Shown: piece after piece, positions 1-11,977 of the stretch | How positions within the stretch are numbered: the first letter of the stretch is position 1 | How the letters are laid out: each line of letters opens with the position of its first letter | Source of the DNA: Alphaproteobacteria bacterium | GTDB lineage: Bacteria > Pseudomonadota > Alphaproteobacteria > Bin95 | NCBI GenBank assembly: GCA_022824105.1 | Contig: JAJEAZ010000158.1 | Span: 1-37,472, forward strand | Length of the DNA: 37,472 nt | Direction of reading: 5' to 3' | The notes under the pieces: generated by a model | The model's database searches: none | Told to the model about the DNA's origin: nothing | What the model saw: only the letters and a program-made list of their open reading frames with translations | Translations under genes and position numbers: made by a program

Positions 1-864
1 TTCCCTGTCGCTCCCGTCTACGTCCTCCGCCGGCACCAGGCCGGCCCGGTGTAGGGAAATGTCAGGATCCGTCGGGACAGAGCCGTCCGGCGCGCTGTCC
101 GGCACTGGCGCGTCTGCGGCGGGATGTAAGGAATTGTCAGGATTCGTCATGGCGGACAGGGGTCGCGTCCCCGGCAGCCGGCGCTCCTCGACGGTGGCGT
201 ACAGGCGCTGGGCGGTGGCCAGCCAGTCCGCCTCGTCGAAATCCTTGCGCCGCTCCAGGGCCTTCCGGCTCGCCCGGTGGGCGGCCAGCGCCCGCTCGGT
301 CCGGTGCCGGCCCCGGCGCACCGCCTCGGCCAGGGGGCCTTCGGGCGGGCCGGGCTCCGTTTCCGCCGGGCGGGGGACGGCATCCTCAACGGGCATCTCC
401 CTGGGCGTCTCCCCCGGCAGGGGCCACAGGCCGGAGCGGCGGTGGGCGCCGCGCCGGTCGAGGCCGGACAGTTCGGCCTGCAACTTCACGACCCGGATCA
501 TGAGCGACGCCGAGCCCTGTTCCACCGCCGCGTCCCAGGCCTGCTCCAGCCGGCCGAGCAGGATCTGCGCCTCGTCCCGTTCGACCGCCCGCCACGCCGT
601 CCGGATATCCCGCACCCGTCCGGCAATGTCGGGCCGCTCCAGCAGGTCGTGCCCGGTCTGGCGCGCCGAGCATTCGGCATAGCCGGCGTCCCGCGCCGCC
701 CCGGCGGCGTTGCCGGTCGCGGCATAGTGGCGGCAGAAATCCTCCTGCCGCAGGGTGAGCGGCGCGGCCGGGGAAGGGGAGTCCGGGGAAGGGGAGTCCG
801 GGGAAGGGGAGGCCAGGGCGGCGTCGGAGTCCGGCGAATGAGACGGTGCAGCGGGCGGGTGCAT
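1..864 (-). CDS. Phage terminase small subunit-like protein (partial, runs off left edge)
   Basis: The reading frame is open from an ATG at 864 to base 1 (288 codons, no stop), so the 3' end lies outside the window. Residues about 35-90 (LTLRQEDFCRHYAATGNAAG, then a DAGY segment and ERPDIAGRVRDIR) match the helix-turn-helix start of the Terminase_2 small-subunit family, which recognises phage DNA for packaging. The start is supported by AAGGAG nine bases upstream. An N-terminal Ser-Pro-Asp linker is encoded by a 15-bp tandem repeat. The C-terminal part is low in predicted structure and contains two similar segments (NPDNSLHP and DPDISLHR). No large terminase or other phage gene is visible here, so it may be an orphan or the edge of a prophage. 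The family call is good; a packaging role is only inferred. Confidence 0.72.
   Translation of the reverse strand, partial: MHPPAAPSHSPDSDAALASPSPDSPSPDSPSPAAPLTLRQEDFCRHYAATGNAAGAARDAGYAECSARQTGHDLLERPDIAGRVRDIRTAWRAVERDEAQILLGRLEQAWDAAVEQGSASLMIRVVKLQAELSGLDRRGAHRRSGLWPLPGETPREMPVEDAVPRPAETEPGPPEGPLAEAVRRGRHRTERALAAHRASRKALERRKDFDEADWLATAQRLYATVEERRLPGTRPLSAMTNPDNSLHPAADAPVPDSAPDGSVPTDPDISLHRAGLVPAEDVDGSDRE
766..810. repeat. 15-bp tandem repeat, three copies, inside the terminase-like gene
   Basis: Three consecutive units of the form GKCCGGGGAAGGGGA are seen (766-780, 781-795, 796-810). They are in frame and encode the repeated SPSPD linker near the N terminus of the terminase-like protein. 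Slippage would change linker length without breaking the frame. Confidence 0.85.
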
Positions 865-881
865 GGCAGGTCACTCCTTAT

Positions 882-896
882 GTTCGATAATTGTTC
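882..896. promoter_or_regulatory. LexA-box-like site (GTTC-N7-GTTC)
   Basis: GTTC at 882-885 and GTTC at 893-896 are separated by exactly seven bases (GATAATT). This is the known alphaproteobacterial LexA operator pattern. It sits in a short AT-rich stretch 17 bp upstream of the terminase-like ATG. An 8-base pattern of this kind is expected about once by chance in a window this size, so position rather than sequence is the argument. Confidence 0.45.
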
Positions 897-1078
897 TGTT
901 ATCGATATAGGAACAAAAAAAGGGAATCAAGCGAATATTCCCGAAAAAAGCCCGATTTCTCAATCCGGGGCGGTGCGTCAGTCTGGCTTTCGGCGCCGGA
1001 CAGAGCCCGGGCTTCTCCCCAGCCTCGCCCTTTTCAGAGGATTCCTCTGCGAAAGGAGCGATGCTGCGCGCGTGAGCA

Positions 1079-1122
1079 ACCGGTTACATGGGTAACGCTA
1101 TGGACCGGATACATGGGTAACG
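1079..1122. repeat. 19-bp direct repeat pair, probable end of an IS481-type element
   Basis: ACCGGTTACATGGGTAACG (1079-1097) and ACCGGATACATGGGTAACG (1104-1122) differ at one base and are spaced 25 bp start to start. The ACCGGATACATGGGTAAC pattern is one I associate with the ends of IS481-family elements in Proteobacteria. No transposase gene lies nearby, so this would be a solo end left after loss of the element. The repeat is seen; the IS assignment is from memory of the family. Confidence 0.5.
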
Positions 1123-1237
1123 GTTTTCTTCGTTCGTTTGGCATGCGCGCGGCCCGGCGCGCCGTTCCCATTCGCCGCTACCGCCGGTCGGGGAGCTGTT
1201 CTAAAACGGGCCGTCTTTCCCGAACCGGGCCGGCGCT

Positions 1238-2845
<1,608 letters not shown>

Positions 2846-2932
2846 CGTTTGCCTCGAATGTAAACGCGTATGGCGTTGACCGGTCTGTGCAGAACGCCCG
2901 CAAGCGCGGCAGGCCGGAATTGCAAAAAGATG

Positions 2933-2961
2933 TTGCAGCTTCGTTCTCATCGAATTATATT
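2933..2961 (+). promoter_or_regulatory. Strong sigma-70-type promoter, probably driving a leaderless mRNA
   Basis: TTGCAG (2933-2938) and TATATT (2956-2961) are separated by exactly 17 bp. The next ATG (2968) begins six bases after the -10 box, about where transcription should start. There is no Shine-Dalgarno between them. The downstream DUF1640-type gene is therefore predicted to be translated from a leaderless transcript. The boxes are seen; the start site is inferred from spacing. Confidence 0.7.
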
Positions 2962-2967
2962 CTTTGC

Positions 2968-3222
2968 ATGTCCAGATTCGATACTCTCACCGCCGCCACG
3001 GAGCTTGAGACCGCCGGCTTCACGCCGGATCAGGCCAGGGCGGCGGCGGCGCAATTGCAGGCTGCGGCGGAAGCAGGGCGCGGCGAACCGGTCACGAAAA
3101 CGGATCTGGACGTCACAAAGGCCGATCTCAGAGCCGAAATCGCCAATCTCAAGGTCTGGACGATGAGCTGGACCGCGATTATCGGCGGCTTGATCGTGGC
3201 CGCGATGAAGCTGATTCCCTAG
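2968..3222 (+). CDS. Small coiled-coil membrane-anchored protein, DUF1640-like
   Basis: The product has 84 residues. It has a helical N-terminal part (FDTLTAATELETAGFTPDQA), a short heptad-like segment with TKTDLDVTKADLRAEIANLK, and a C-terminal hydrophobic helix ending in GGLIVAAMKLIP. This is the layout of alphaproteobacterial DUF1640 / CCDC90-like proteins, which have a coiled coil and one C-terminal membrane helix. The family includes the mitochondrial MCU regulator relatives, but the bacterial function is unknown. The start is chosen because a well-spaced promoter ends six bases before this ATG. The gene sits between liuB and liuC yet has its own promoter, so it need not belong to leucine catabolism. 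The coding third is shorter than most family members, with only one or two coiled-coil repeats. Confidence 0.75.
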   Translation: MSRFDTLTAATELETAGFTPDQARAAAAQLQAAAEAGRGEPVTKTDLDVTKADLRAEIANLKVWTMSWTAIIGGLIVAAMKLIP

Positions 3223-3705
3223 CGCACTCGCGCTGACGTCATATTTCCGGTCTTTTCGTAAGCATTTCGCTGCCGCACCGTATCCTTCCCCCTCTTCAGA
3301 GGATTGCTCTGCGAAAGTCGGACAGAGCGAAAACGGGCGCTGGCGCAGCCTTCCCCGCGATACCCCTCCCCCTAACCCCCTCCCCCAAGGGGAGGGGGTA
3401 AGATGTTGGAATTGCTTCGGTTTTCGGCTTTCGCACAGCATCTCCGAAACAAAGTCCCCCCTCCCCTCCGGGGGAGGGGGTTAGGGGGAGGGGGATTCGG
3501 CCGCTGTGCCGCACTTTCGCAGGGGAATCGATAGCCGGTTGGATCGACCCGGCCTGCACCGTGTTATCTTGTCCCTCGAAGTCATGTCGGTCTCCCGAAA
3601 TGTCGGACGATGTGCAAGAACGATCCCGGCTTCAGTCGGAAGCGGTCGGCCGGTCGGACAACGGCCGCTTCACGGCAGGCAAAACGATGGGATGGGAAGA
3701 CGCCG
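3223..3705. other. Gap between the DUF1640-like gene and liuC
   Basis: No gene is supported. Most of it is the composite inverted repeat at 3295-3530. The remaining 170 bp before liuC show no clear -35/-10 pair. A reading frame open from 3610 could extend liuC upstream by 32 residues, but that extension is Arg/Lys/Ser-rich and unlike the family. Confidence 0.6.
3295..3530. repeat. Composite inverted repeat (dispersed intergenic element)
   Basis: The outer arms are a 23-bp sequence at 3295-3317 and its degenerate inverse at 3513-3529 (core TCTGCGAAAG). The inner arms are a perfect 24-bp inverted pair at 3363-3386 and 3470-3493, made of runs of C/G around a TTAGGGGGAGG core. A further copy of the outer arm lies at 1033-1055. 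The structure looks like a non-coding dispersed repeat and could fold into a long hairpin between the DUF1640 gene and liuC. Confidence 0.75.
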
Positions 3706-4509
3706 ATGCCGGAAACGCAATCCGGGACCGTCCTGACCGACATCGACGCGCGCGGCGTGGCGCGGATCGTGCTGAACCGGCCCGAGGTGCGCAACGCCAT
3801 GAATGCGGCGTTCATTCGCGACCTGACGGAGGCGGTGGAAACGGTCGGCGCGGACGAGAGGGTGCGGGCCGTCGTGCTGACCGGGCAGGGCAAGGGCTTC
3901 TGCGCCGGCGCCGACCTCGCCTGGATGCGCGAGACGGCGGCCTATTCGGTCGAGGAGAACTATGCCGACAGCGGCCGGCTCGGCCGCATGCTCAAGCTGC
4001 TGAACACGCTGCCGAAACCGGTGATCGGCCTGATCAACGGCCATGCCTTCGGTGGCGGGATCGGCCTGGTCGCCTGCTGCGATATCGCGGTCGCCAGCGC
4101 GGCGGCGAAATTCTCGCTCTCGGAAGTCCGGCTCGGCCTGACGCCGGCGACCATCAGCCCCTATGTCGTGCGCAAGATCGGCCAGAGCCACGCCCGGCGC
4201 TATTTCCTGACCGCCGAGGTGTTCGACGCTGCACGGGCCGAGGAGATCGGCCTCGTCCATGCGGTCGCCGACCCGGAAGCGCTGGAGGCGGCGGGGCAGG
4301 AATTCGTCGACCTGCTGCTGCTCGGCGGGCCGGAGTCGCAGGCGGTGAGCAAGGACCTGGTCTTCCGGGTCAGCGACCGCGAGATAGACAGCGAGCTGAT
4401 CGACTGGACCTCGCGCCTGATCGCCGACATCCGCGCCAGCGATGAGGGCAGGGAAGGGGCGGGCGCCTTCCTGGAGAAGCGCAAGCCGGCCTGGCAGGCC
4501 CGGGACTAG
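3706..4509 (+). CDS. liuC: Methylglutaconyl-CoA hydratase (enoyl-CoA hydratase family)
   Basis: The 267-aa crotonase-fold enzyme is predicted to hydrate 3-methylglutaconyl-CoA to HMG-CoA. KGFCAGADLAWM at residues 63-74 and NGHAFGGGIGLVACCD from 111 form the CoA and oxyanion-hole regions. SEVRLGL carries the conserved catalytic glutamate, and the ATISPYVVRKIG...ARRYFL stretch is typical of the LiuC clade. The first glutamate of classical crotonases (GGGxE) is Gly here, as I recall for this clade. The ATG at 3706 gives the usual family length; an earlier in-frame ATG at 3610 adds atypical sequence. It ends 13 bases before liuD, so co-transcription is likely. Confidence 0.9.
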   Translation: MPETQSGTVLTDIDARGVARIVLNRPEVRNAMNAAFIRDLTEAVETVGADERVRAVVLTGQGKGFCAGADLAWMRETAAYSVEENYADSGRLGRMLKLLNTLPKPVIGLINGHAFGGGIGLVACCDIAVASAAAKFSLSEVRLGLTPATISPYVVRKIGQSHARRYFLTAEVFDAARAEEIGLVHAVADPEALEAAGQEFVDLLLLGGPESQAVSKDLVFRVSDREIDSELIDWTSRLIADIRASDEGREGAGAFLEKRKPAWQARD

Positions 4510-4522
4510 GGGCGGCCCGGCG

Positions 4523-6523
<2,001 letters not shown>

Positions 6524-6524
6524 C

Positions 6525-7448
6525 ATGGCGGCTGGGAACGGGCAGGGGGACCGGCGCGTCCGGGTCCAGGAAGTCGGGCCGCGCGACGGGCTGCAGAACG
6601 AACCGCGGACGGTTCCCGTCGGGATCAAGGTCGACCTGATCGAGCGCCTGGCCGCCGCCGGCCTGCCGGCCGTCGAGTCCGGCGCGTTCGTCTCGCCGAA
6701 ATGGGTGCCGCAGATGGCGGATTCGGAGGAGGTCTTCCGGCGGATCGAGCGGCGCGAGGGCGTGACCTATCCGGCGCTCGCGCCGAACATGAAGGGCTTC
6801 GAGCGCGCCGTCGCCGTCGGCGTGACCGAGGTCGGCGTGTTCGCGGCGGCCTCCGAGACCTTCTCGCAACGCAACACCAACTGCACGATCGAGGAAAGCC
6901 TGGAGCGCTTCCGGCCGGTTTGTGCGGCCGCCCGGGAGGCCGGCGTCAAGGTCCAGGGCTACGTCTCGACGGTGCTCGGCTGCCCCTACGAAGGGGAGAT
7001 CGATCCGGGCACCGTCGCCGATCTGTGCGGCCGGCTCTACGGGATCGGCTGCTACCGGATTTCGCTCGGCGACACCATCGGCGTCGGCACGCCGGCCAAA
7101 GCCGCCGCCCTGATCGACCGGGTGGCGGAAGCGGTGCCGATCGACGCGCTCGGCATCCATCTGCACGATACCTACGGCCAGGCGCTCGCCAACACGCTGG
7201 CCTGCCTGGAGCGCGGCGTCCGGACGGTCGATTCCTCCGTGTCCGGCCTGGGCGGCTGCCCCTATGCGCCCGGCGCCGCGGGCAATCTGGCGACCGAAGA
7301 CCTGATCTACATGCTCGACGGTCTCGGCATGGAAACCGGCGTCGACCTGGATGCCGTGGCGGCGGCAGGGGCGTTCATCACCGGCTGGCTGGGCCGTACG
7401 CCGGCGTCGCGCGTCGCCCAGGCCTTCGCCGGCCGGAAGGCGGCCTGA
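6525..7448 (+). CDS. liuE: Hydroxymethylglutaryl-CoA lyase
   Basis: The 307-aa TIM-barrel lyase cleaves HMG-CoA to acetyl-CoA and acetoacetate, the last step of the Liu pathway. VQEVGPRDGLQNE near the N terminus carries catalytic Arg/Asp and metal ligands. HLHDTYGQALAN supplies the metal-binding histidines, and SVSGLGGCPYAPGA is the family signature with catalytic Cys245. AAGGAGG, overlapping the end of liuD, lies six bases before the ATG, so translation is probably coupled. Length and motifs are standard. The same gene is also called mvaB or hmgL in other genomes. Confidence 0.94.
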   Translation: MAAGNGQGDRRVRVQEVGPRDGLQNEPRTVPVGIKVDLIERLAAAGLPAVESGAFVSPKWVPQMADSEEVFRRIERREGVTYPALAPNMKGFERAVAVGVTEVGVFAAASETFSQRNTNCTIEESLERFRPVCAAAREAGVKVQGYVSTVLGCPYEGEIDPGTVADLCGRLYGIGCYRISLGDTIGVGTPAKAAALIDRVAEAVPIDALGIHLHDTYGQALANTLACLERGVRTVDSSVSGLGGCPYAPGAAGNLATEDLIYMLDGLGMETGVDLDAVAAAGAFITGWLGRTPASRVAQAFAGRKAA

Positions 7449-7466
7449 AAGGGGCCTGAAGCGGGC

Positions 7467-7883
7467 ATGGCGCTCCATCTGCTCAAGCTGAGCGTCGGGT
7501 CCGCCTCGGTCGAAACGATGGTCCGCTGGCAGGCCGGCCGCCTCGCGCGCACCGGCGTGCTGTTTCACGAAACCCGCCATTATCCGCGCCGGGCCGATGA
7601 AATCCTGGACGGCGGCTCGATCTACTGGGTCGTCAAGGGCTTCGTCCGCGTCCGCCAGCGGATCGTCCGGCTGGAACGGCGGGCCAGCGAGGAACGCGGC
7701 CGCTTCTGCCGGATCCATCTCGATCCCGTCCTGGTGCGGACCGAATTGCAGCCGCGCCGGCCGCACCAGGGCTGGCGCTATCTGGAAACCGCGGACGCCC
7801 CGCCCGATGCGCCCGAAGGCGCGGTTCCGGAAGAGCCCCCGCCCGAAATGGCGGCAGAACTGCGCAACTTGGGTTTGCTGTAG
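7467..7883 (+). CDS. DUF1489 family protein
   Basis: The 138-aa soluble protein has the hallmark start of DUF1489 (MALHLLKLSVGSASVETMVR), then the TRHYPRRADEILDGGSIYWV and GFVRVRQRI segments, and RFCRIHLDP in the middle. The family is conserved through Alphaproteobacteria; no function is established. It begins 18 bases after liuE and could be the last gene of that transcript, but in other genomes I know of no fixed link with leucine catabolism. The last 35 residues are Pro/Glu-rich and poorly conserved. Confidence 0.88.
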   Translation: MALHLLKLSVGSASVETMVRWQAGRLARTGVLFHETRHYPRRADEILDGGSIYWVVKGFVRVRQRIVRLERRASEERGRFCRIHLDPVLVRTELQPRRPHQGWRYLETADAPPDAPEGAVPEEPPPEMAAELRNLGLL

Positions 7884-7916
7884 GCGGTCCGGCCGGCCCT
7901 TCCCGCCGCCGGGACG

Positions 7917-9053
<1,137 letters not shown>

Positions 9054-9139
9054 GCTAGCCGCCTCTCCCGAAGGGGCAACGGGCCGGCTAAGTGCCGGAT
9101 AAACCCTTATGCCGCGGTGCAAACGTCGATAAGCGGGAG

Positions 9140-9430
9140 ATGGGGTTTTTGCTCGGCGGTGTCGACCAGATTCTCGTCATAGCGCTCATCGGGGGCGTCG
9201 CCGGCTGGCTTGCCGCGGCCGTGCTGCGTTTCCGGGTGAAGAGTATCCTCGGCACGGTGGTTGTCGGCGTGATCGGCTCTTTCGTCGGTATCGTGCTGTT
9301 CCGTCAGTTCGACATCCGGATCGAGGGCTACCAGATCGGGCCGCTGCCGGTCGGCCACCTGTTCGCGGCGTTTTTCGGCGCGGTCCTGCTGGTCCTGTTG
9401 CTGCGCCTGTTCCGCCGCCGGCGCTTCTAG
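9140..9430 (+). CDS. GlsB/YeaQ/YmgE-family small membrane protein
   Basis: The 96-aa protein has three hydrophobic helices: about residues 8-30 (ILVIALIGGVAGWLAAAVL), 36-55 (ILGTVVVGVIGSFVGIVLF) and 70-90 (HLFAAFFGAVLLVLLLRLF), with an Arg-rich C terminus. The Gly-rich GGVAGWLA and GxxGSFVG patterns fit the transglycosylase-associated/GlsB family of stress-related inner-membrane proteins. ATG 9140 is chosen because GCGGGAG precedes it and homologs begin near this point; an in-frame start at 9092 would overlap the ldh 5' end. It is divergent from ldh, with an 86-bp gap. Confidence 0.78.
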   Translation: MGFLLGGVDQILVIALIGGVAGWLAAAVLRFRVKSILGTVVVGVIGSFVGIVLFRQFDIRIEGYQIGPLPVGHLFAAFFGAVLLVLLLRLFRRRRF

Positions 9431-9535
9431 GCCAATATCGCGAACATTGGGGTCCGGGGGGGGGGCCGGGCGGGAGACTGGACGCCCGTTTTGCCGCGGC
9501 CTATCTACGAAGCGCAGTTCAGCAGCGGATCGAGC

Positions 9536-10261
9536 ATGGGCAAATCCGTCACGCGGCAGGGTCGGGCGCTGTCCGGAACCGGGACCGCCGGCGAGGTCGA
9601 CGCCTTCCTGCAGTCGATGGCCCGGACCCCGGCCGCCGGCGCCGGGCGCGGTCGGCTGATTTTCGCGATGGACGCCACGGCGAGCCGCGAACCGACCTGG
9701 GACATCGCCTGCGACATCCAGGCGGAAATGTTCGCCGCGACCGATACCCTGGGCGGCCTCGAAGTGCAGCTCGTCTTCTACCGCGGCATCGGCGAATGCC
9801 GGGCCACCGGCTGGCTGACATCGTCCGCCGACCTGATCGACCGCATGGTCAAGGTGCGCTGCCTGGGCGGGCGGACCCAGATCGGGCGGGTGTTCAAGCA
9901 TGCCATCAAGGAGTCCGGGAACCGGGCGGTCGGCGCGCTCGTGATCGTCGGCGACGCCTTCGAAGAGTCGATCGACCCGGTCTGCGAACTGGCCGGCCGG
10001 CTCGGGCTCATGGGCACAAAGGCGTTCCTGTTCCAGGAGGGCAACAATCCCGACGCGACGCTCGCCTTCCGGCAATTCGCGCGGCTGACCGGCGGCGCCT
10101 GCTGCCGTTTCGACGCCGGCAGCGCGCAGCAGTTGCGCGAACTTCTGGCGGCCGTCGCCGTCTACGCCGCGGGCGGCCGGCCGGCGCTGGAAGACTATTC
10201 CGCCGGCCGCAGCGGGCCGGTTCTGCAGATCGCCCGTCAGATCGGCGGCGACGACCGCTAG
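9536..10261 (+). CDS. VWA-like domain protein
   Basis: The 241-aa protein contains a von Willebrand A-like core. GRLIFAMDATASREPTWD resembles the DxSxS metal site with Asp-Ala-Thr-Ala-Ser. LEVQLVFYRGIGEC, GGRTQIGRVFKHA (conserved Thr) and ALVIVGDAFEES (conserved Asp) follow at the spacing of a MIDAS fold. No signal peptide is seen, so it is likely cytosolic. The next gene, for a J-domain membrane protein, starts directly after its stop codon, so the two probably act together. ATG 9536 is preferred; a TTG at 9491 would add 15 residues. Specific function is unknown. Confidence 0.75.
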   Translation: MGKSVTRQGRALSGTGTAGEVDAFLQSMARTPAAGAGRGRLIFAMDATASREPTWDIACDIQAEMFAATDTLGGLEVQLVFYRGIGECRATGWLTSSADLIDRMVKVRCLGGRTQIGRVFKHAIKESGNRAVGALVIVGDAFEESIDPVCELAGRLGLMGTKAFLFQEGNNPDATLAFRQFARLTGGACCRFDAGSAQQLRELLAAVAVYAAGGRPALEDYSAGRSGPVLQIARQIGGDDR

Positions 10262-10936
10262 ATGGGCTGGTTCCTCCTCGGGGTTGCGCTGATCGCCGCG
10301 GCCATTCTGCTGTTGTTTTCGCTGCCCCAGGCGAGCGTCGGCCAGCTGGTCAGGCTGTTGCGCGGCATCGCGATCGCCTGCGCCGCGCTGTTCGGCCTGT
10401 TCGGCCTGTTCACCGGCAAGCTGCTGTGGGGCGTGCTCGGCCTCGGCGCCGCCCTGGTCATCTATCTGATGGGCGGCAGCATGCCGTGGAATTTCAAGAA
10501 GCCGGAGAAGGGCGTTTCCGAGGTCGAAACGCCGTGGCTCAAACTGCAGCTCGACCACTCGACGGGCGGCATCACCGGCGACGTGCTGGCCGGGCGGTAC
10601 GCCGGCGCCAGGATCGAATCGCTGGACCGGGACGATCTGATGATCCTGCTGGCCGAGTGCGCCCGCGACGACGCCCAGTCGGCGCGCCTGATCGAAGCCT
10701 ATCTCGACCGGATGTGGCCGGAATGGCGCAATATCGCCCGCGGCGGCCCCGGCGGCGCCGGCCCGATGGACCGGGCGGAGGCGCTGTCCGTTCTCGGCCT
10801 GGACGAGAGCGCGACCGAGGAGGATATCCGGCGCGCCCACCGCGACCTGATGCGCAAGCACCACCCCGACCAGGGCGGATCCGACTGGCTGGCCGCCAAA
10901 CTCAACGAGGCCAGGGAGGTTCTGCTCGGCGAATAG
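10262..10936 (+). CDS. Membrane-anchored J-domain (DnaJ-like) protein
   Basis: The 224-aa protein has an N-terminal hydrophobic segment (residues about 2-20), a second one (about 33-75, two helices), a middle cytosolic part, and a C-terminal J domain of about 55 residues. The J domain reads DRAEALSVLGLDESATEEDI and then RKHHPDQGGSDWLAAKLNEA, with the HPD tripeptide intact, as in Tim14/DjlA-like co-chaperones that stimulate DnaK. The ATG follows the stop of the VWA gene with no gap, so translation is coupled. This suggests a membrane-bound DnaK recruiter working with the VWA protein. Confidence 0.85.
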   Translation: MGWFLLGVALIAAAILLLFSLPQASVGQLVRLLRGIAIACAALFGLFGLFTGKLLWGVLGLGAALVIYLMGGSMPWNFKKPEKGVSEVETPWLKLQLDHSTGGITGDVLAGRYAGARIESLDRDDLMILLAECARDDAQSARLIEAYLDRMWPEWRNIARGGPGGAGPMDRAEALSVLGLDESATEEDIRRAHRDLMRKHHPDQGGSDWLAAKLNEAREVLLGE

Positions 10937-11062
10937 GACTCTTCCGACCGACACACCCTCGCGCATTTTGGCGCGTGGTAACGCAACGGGTTTCGTGTTG
11001 CAAACGCCGCGCTTCAGCGCGGGCCCGATCCGCTTAGCGGCTATCCAGCTTCGATCCAGCCC

Positions 11063-11977
11063 ATGACGAGACCGATCCGCAAAGCCGTCTTTCCCGTCGC
11101 CGGCCTCGGAACGCGCTTCCTGCCGGCGACCAAGGCGGTGCCCAAGGAGATGCTGCCCGTCGTCGACCGGCCGCTGATCGACTATGCCGTCGCCGAGGCT
11201 GAGGCGGCCGGCGTGGCCCACATGATTTTCGTCACCGCCAGAGACAAAACGGCGCTGGAGGATCATTTCGACCGCAACGTCGGGCTCGAGGAGGCGCTCG
11301 AGGCGAAGGGCAAATCGGCCGAACTCGAACGCCTTGCCGCGATTGCGCCCGAAGGCGTGCGGTTGAGCACGGTTCGCCAGCCCGCGCCGCTGGGACTGGG
11401 TCACGCCGTCCGGTGCGCCCGCCATCTTGTCGGCGACGAACCGTTCGCCGTGATCCTGCCGGACGATCTGGTGATGGCGCAGACGCCGTGCCTTGCCCAG
11501 ATGGCCGTGCGCTACGCCGGGACCGGCGGCAACCTGCTGGCCGTGCAGGATGTGCCGCGCGCCCATACCGGCCGCTATGGCATTCTCGATGCCGGCGCCG
11601 ACGAGGCGCGGCCAGGCGGTCTGGTCGAAGTGCGCGGCCTGGTCGAAAAGCCGGCGCCCGAGGCGGCGCCTTCGACCCTGTCGATCATCGGCCGCTACAT
11701 TCTCCAGCCCGAAATTTTCCAAGTCCTGGAGAGCGGCGAGCCGGGCGCCGGCGGCGAAATCCAGTTGACCGACGCGATCGCCGCGCTGATCGGCCGGCAG
11801 CCGGTCAACGGCTTCCGGTTCGAGGGCCGGCGTTTCGATTGCGGCGACCGCCGGGGCTGGCTGACCGCCAATGTCGCCTTCGCTCTCGACAGGCCGGATC
11901 TCCCGGGAGTTCGCGAATCGCTGCGGGACCTGCTGGATCCCGCGGCCCGGCCGGAAAACACCGGAGGCGCGGAATGA
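11063..11977 (+). CDS. galU: UTP--glucose-1-phosphate uridylyltransferase
   Basis: The 304-aa nucleotidyltransferase makes UDP-glucose from UTP and glucose-1-phosphate. The start IRKAVFPVAGLGTRFLPATK and the following KEMLPVVDRPLIDY form the nucleotide-binding loop of the GalU family. VILPDDLV (metal-binding Asp), GLVEKP and GEIQLTDAI are also present. It begins 126 bp after the J-domain gene. Its last codons overlap the ugd ATG by four bases (ATGA), so UDP-glucose synthesis and its oxidation to UDP-glucuronate are coupled for polysaccharide precursor supply. Confidence 0.95.
   Translation: MTRPIRKAVFPVAGLGTRFLPATKAVPKEMLPVVDRPLIDYAVAEAEAAGVAHMIFVTARDKTALEDHFDRNVGLEEALEAKGKSAELERLAAIAPEGVRLSTVRQPAPLGLGHAVRCARHLVGDEPFAVILPDDLVMAQTPCLAQMAVRYAGTGGNLLAVQDVPRAHTGRYGILDAGADEARPGGLVEVRGLVEKPAPEAAPSTLSIIGRYILQPEIFQVLESGEPGAGGEIQLTDAIAALIGRQPVNGFRFEGRRFDCGDRRGWLTANVAFALDRPDLPGVRESLRDLLDPAARPENTGGAE

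Larger units (their letters stand above)
865..1237. other. Intergenic region between the terminase-like gene and liuB
   Basis: No gene is convincing here. It holds an AT-rich divergent promoter region with the LexA-box-like site (about 880-930), one copy of a 23-bp sequence (1033-1055) that recurs at 3295-3317 with one mismatch, and the IS481-like end at 1079-1122. The last 115 bases before liuB show no clear promoter or ribosome binding site. Confidence 0.6.

Noticed and set aside
59-1095. Long plus-strand reading frames opposite the terminase-like gene
   Set aside because: They are Arg/Ser/Pro-rich antisense readings of a GC-rich gene with no Shine-Dalgarno or family match; the minus frame has both.
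9107-11722. An 871-codon minus-strand frame opposite five genes
   Set aside because: It spans five well-supported plus-strand genes and only reflects high third-position GC.
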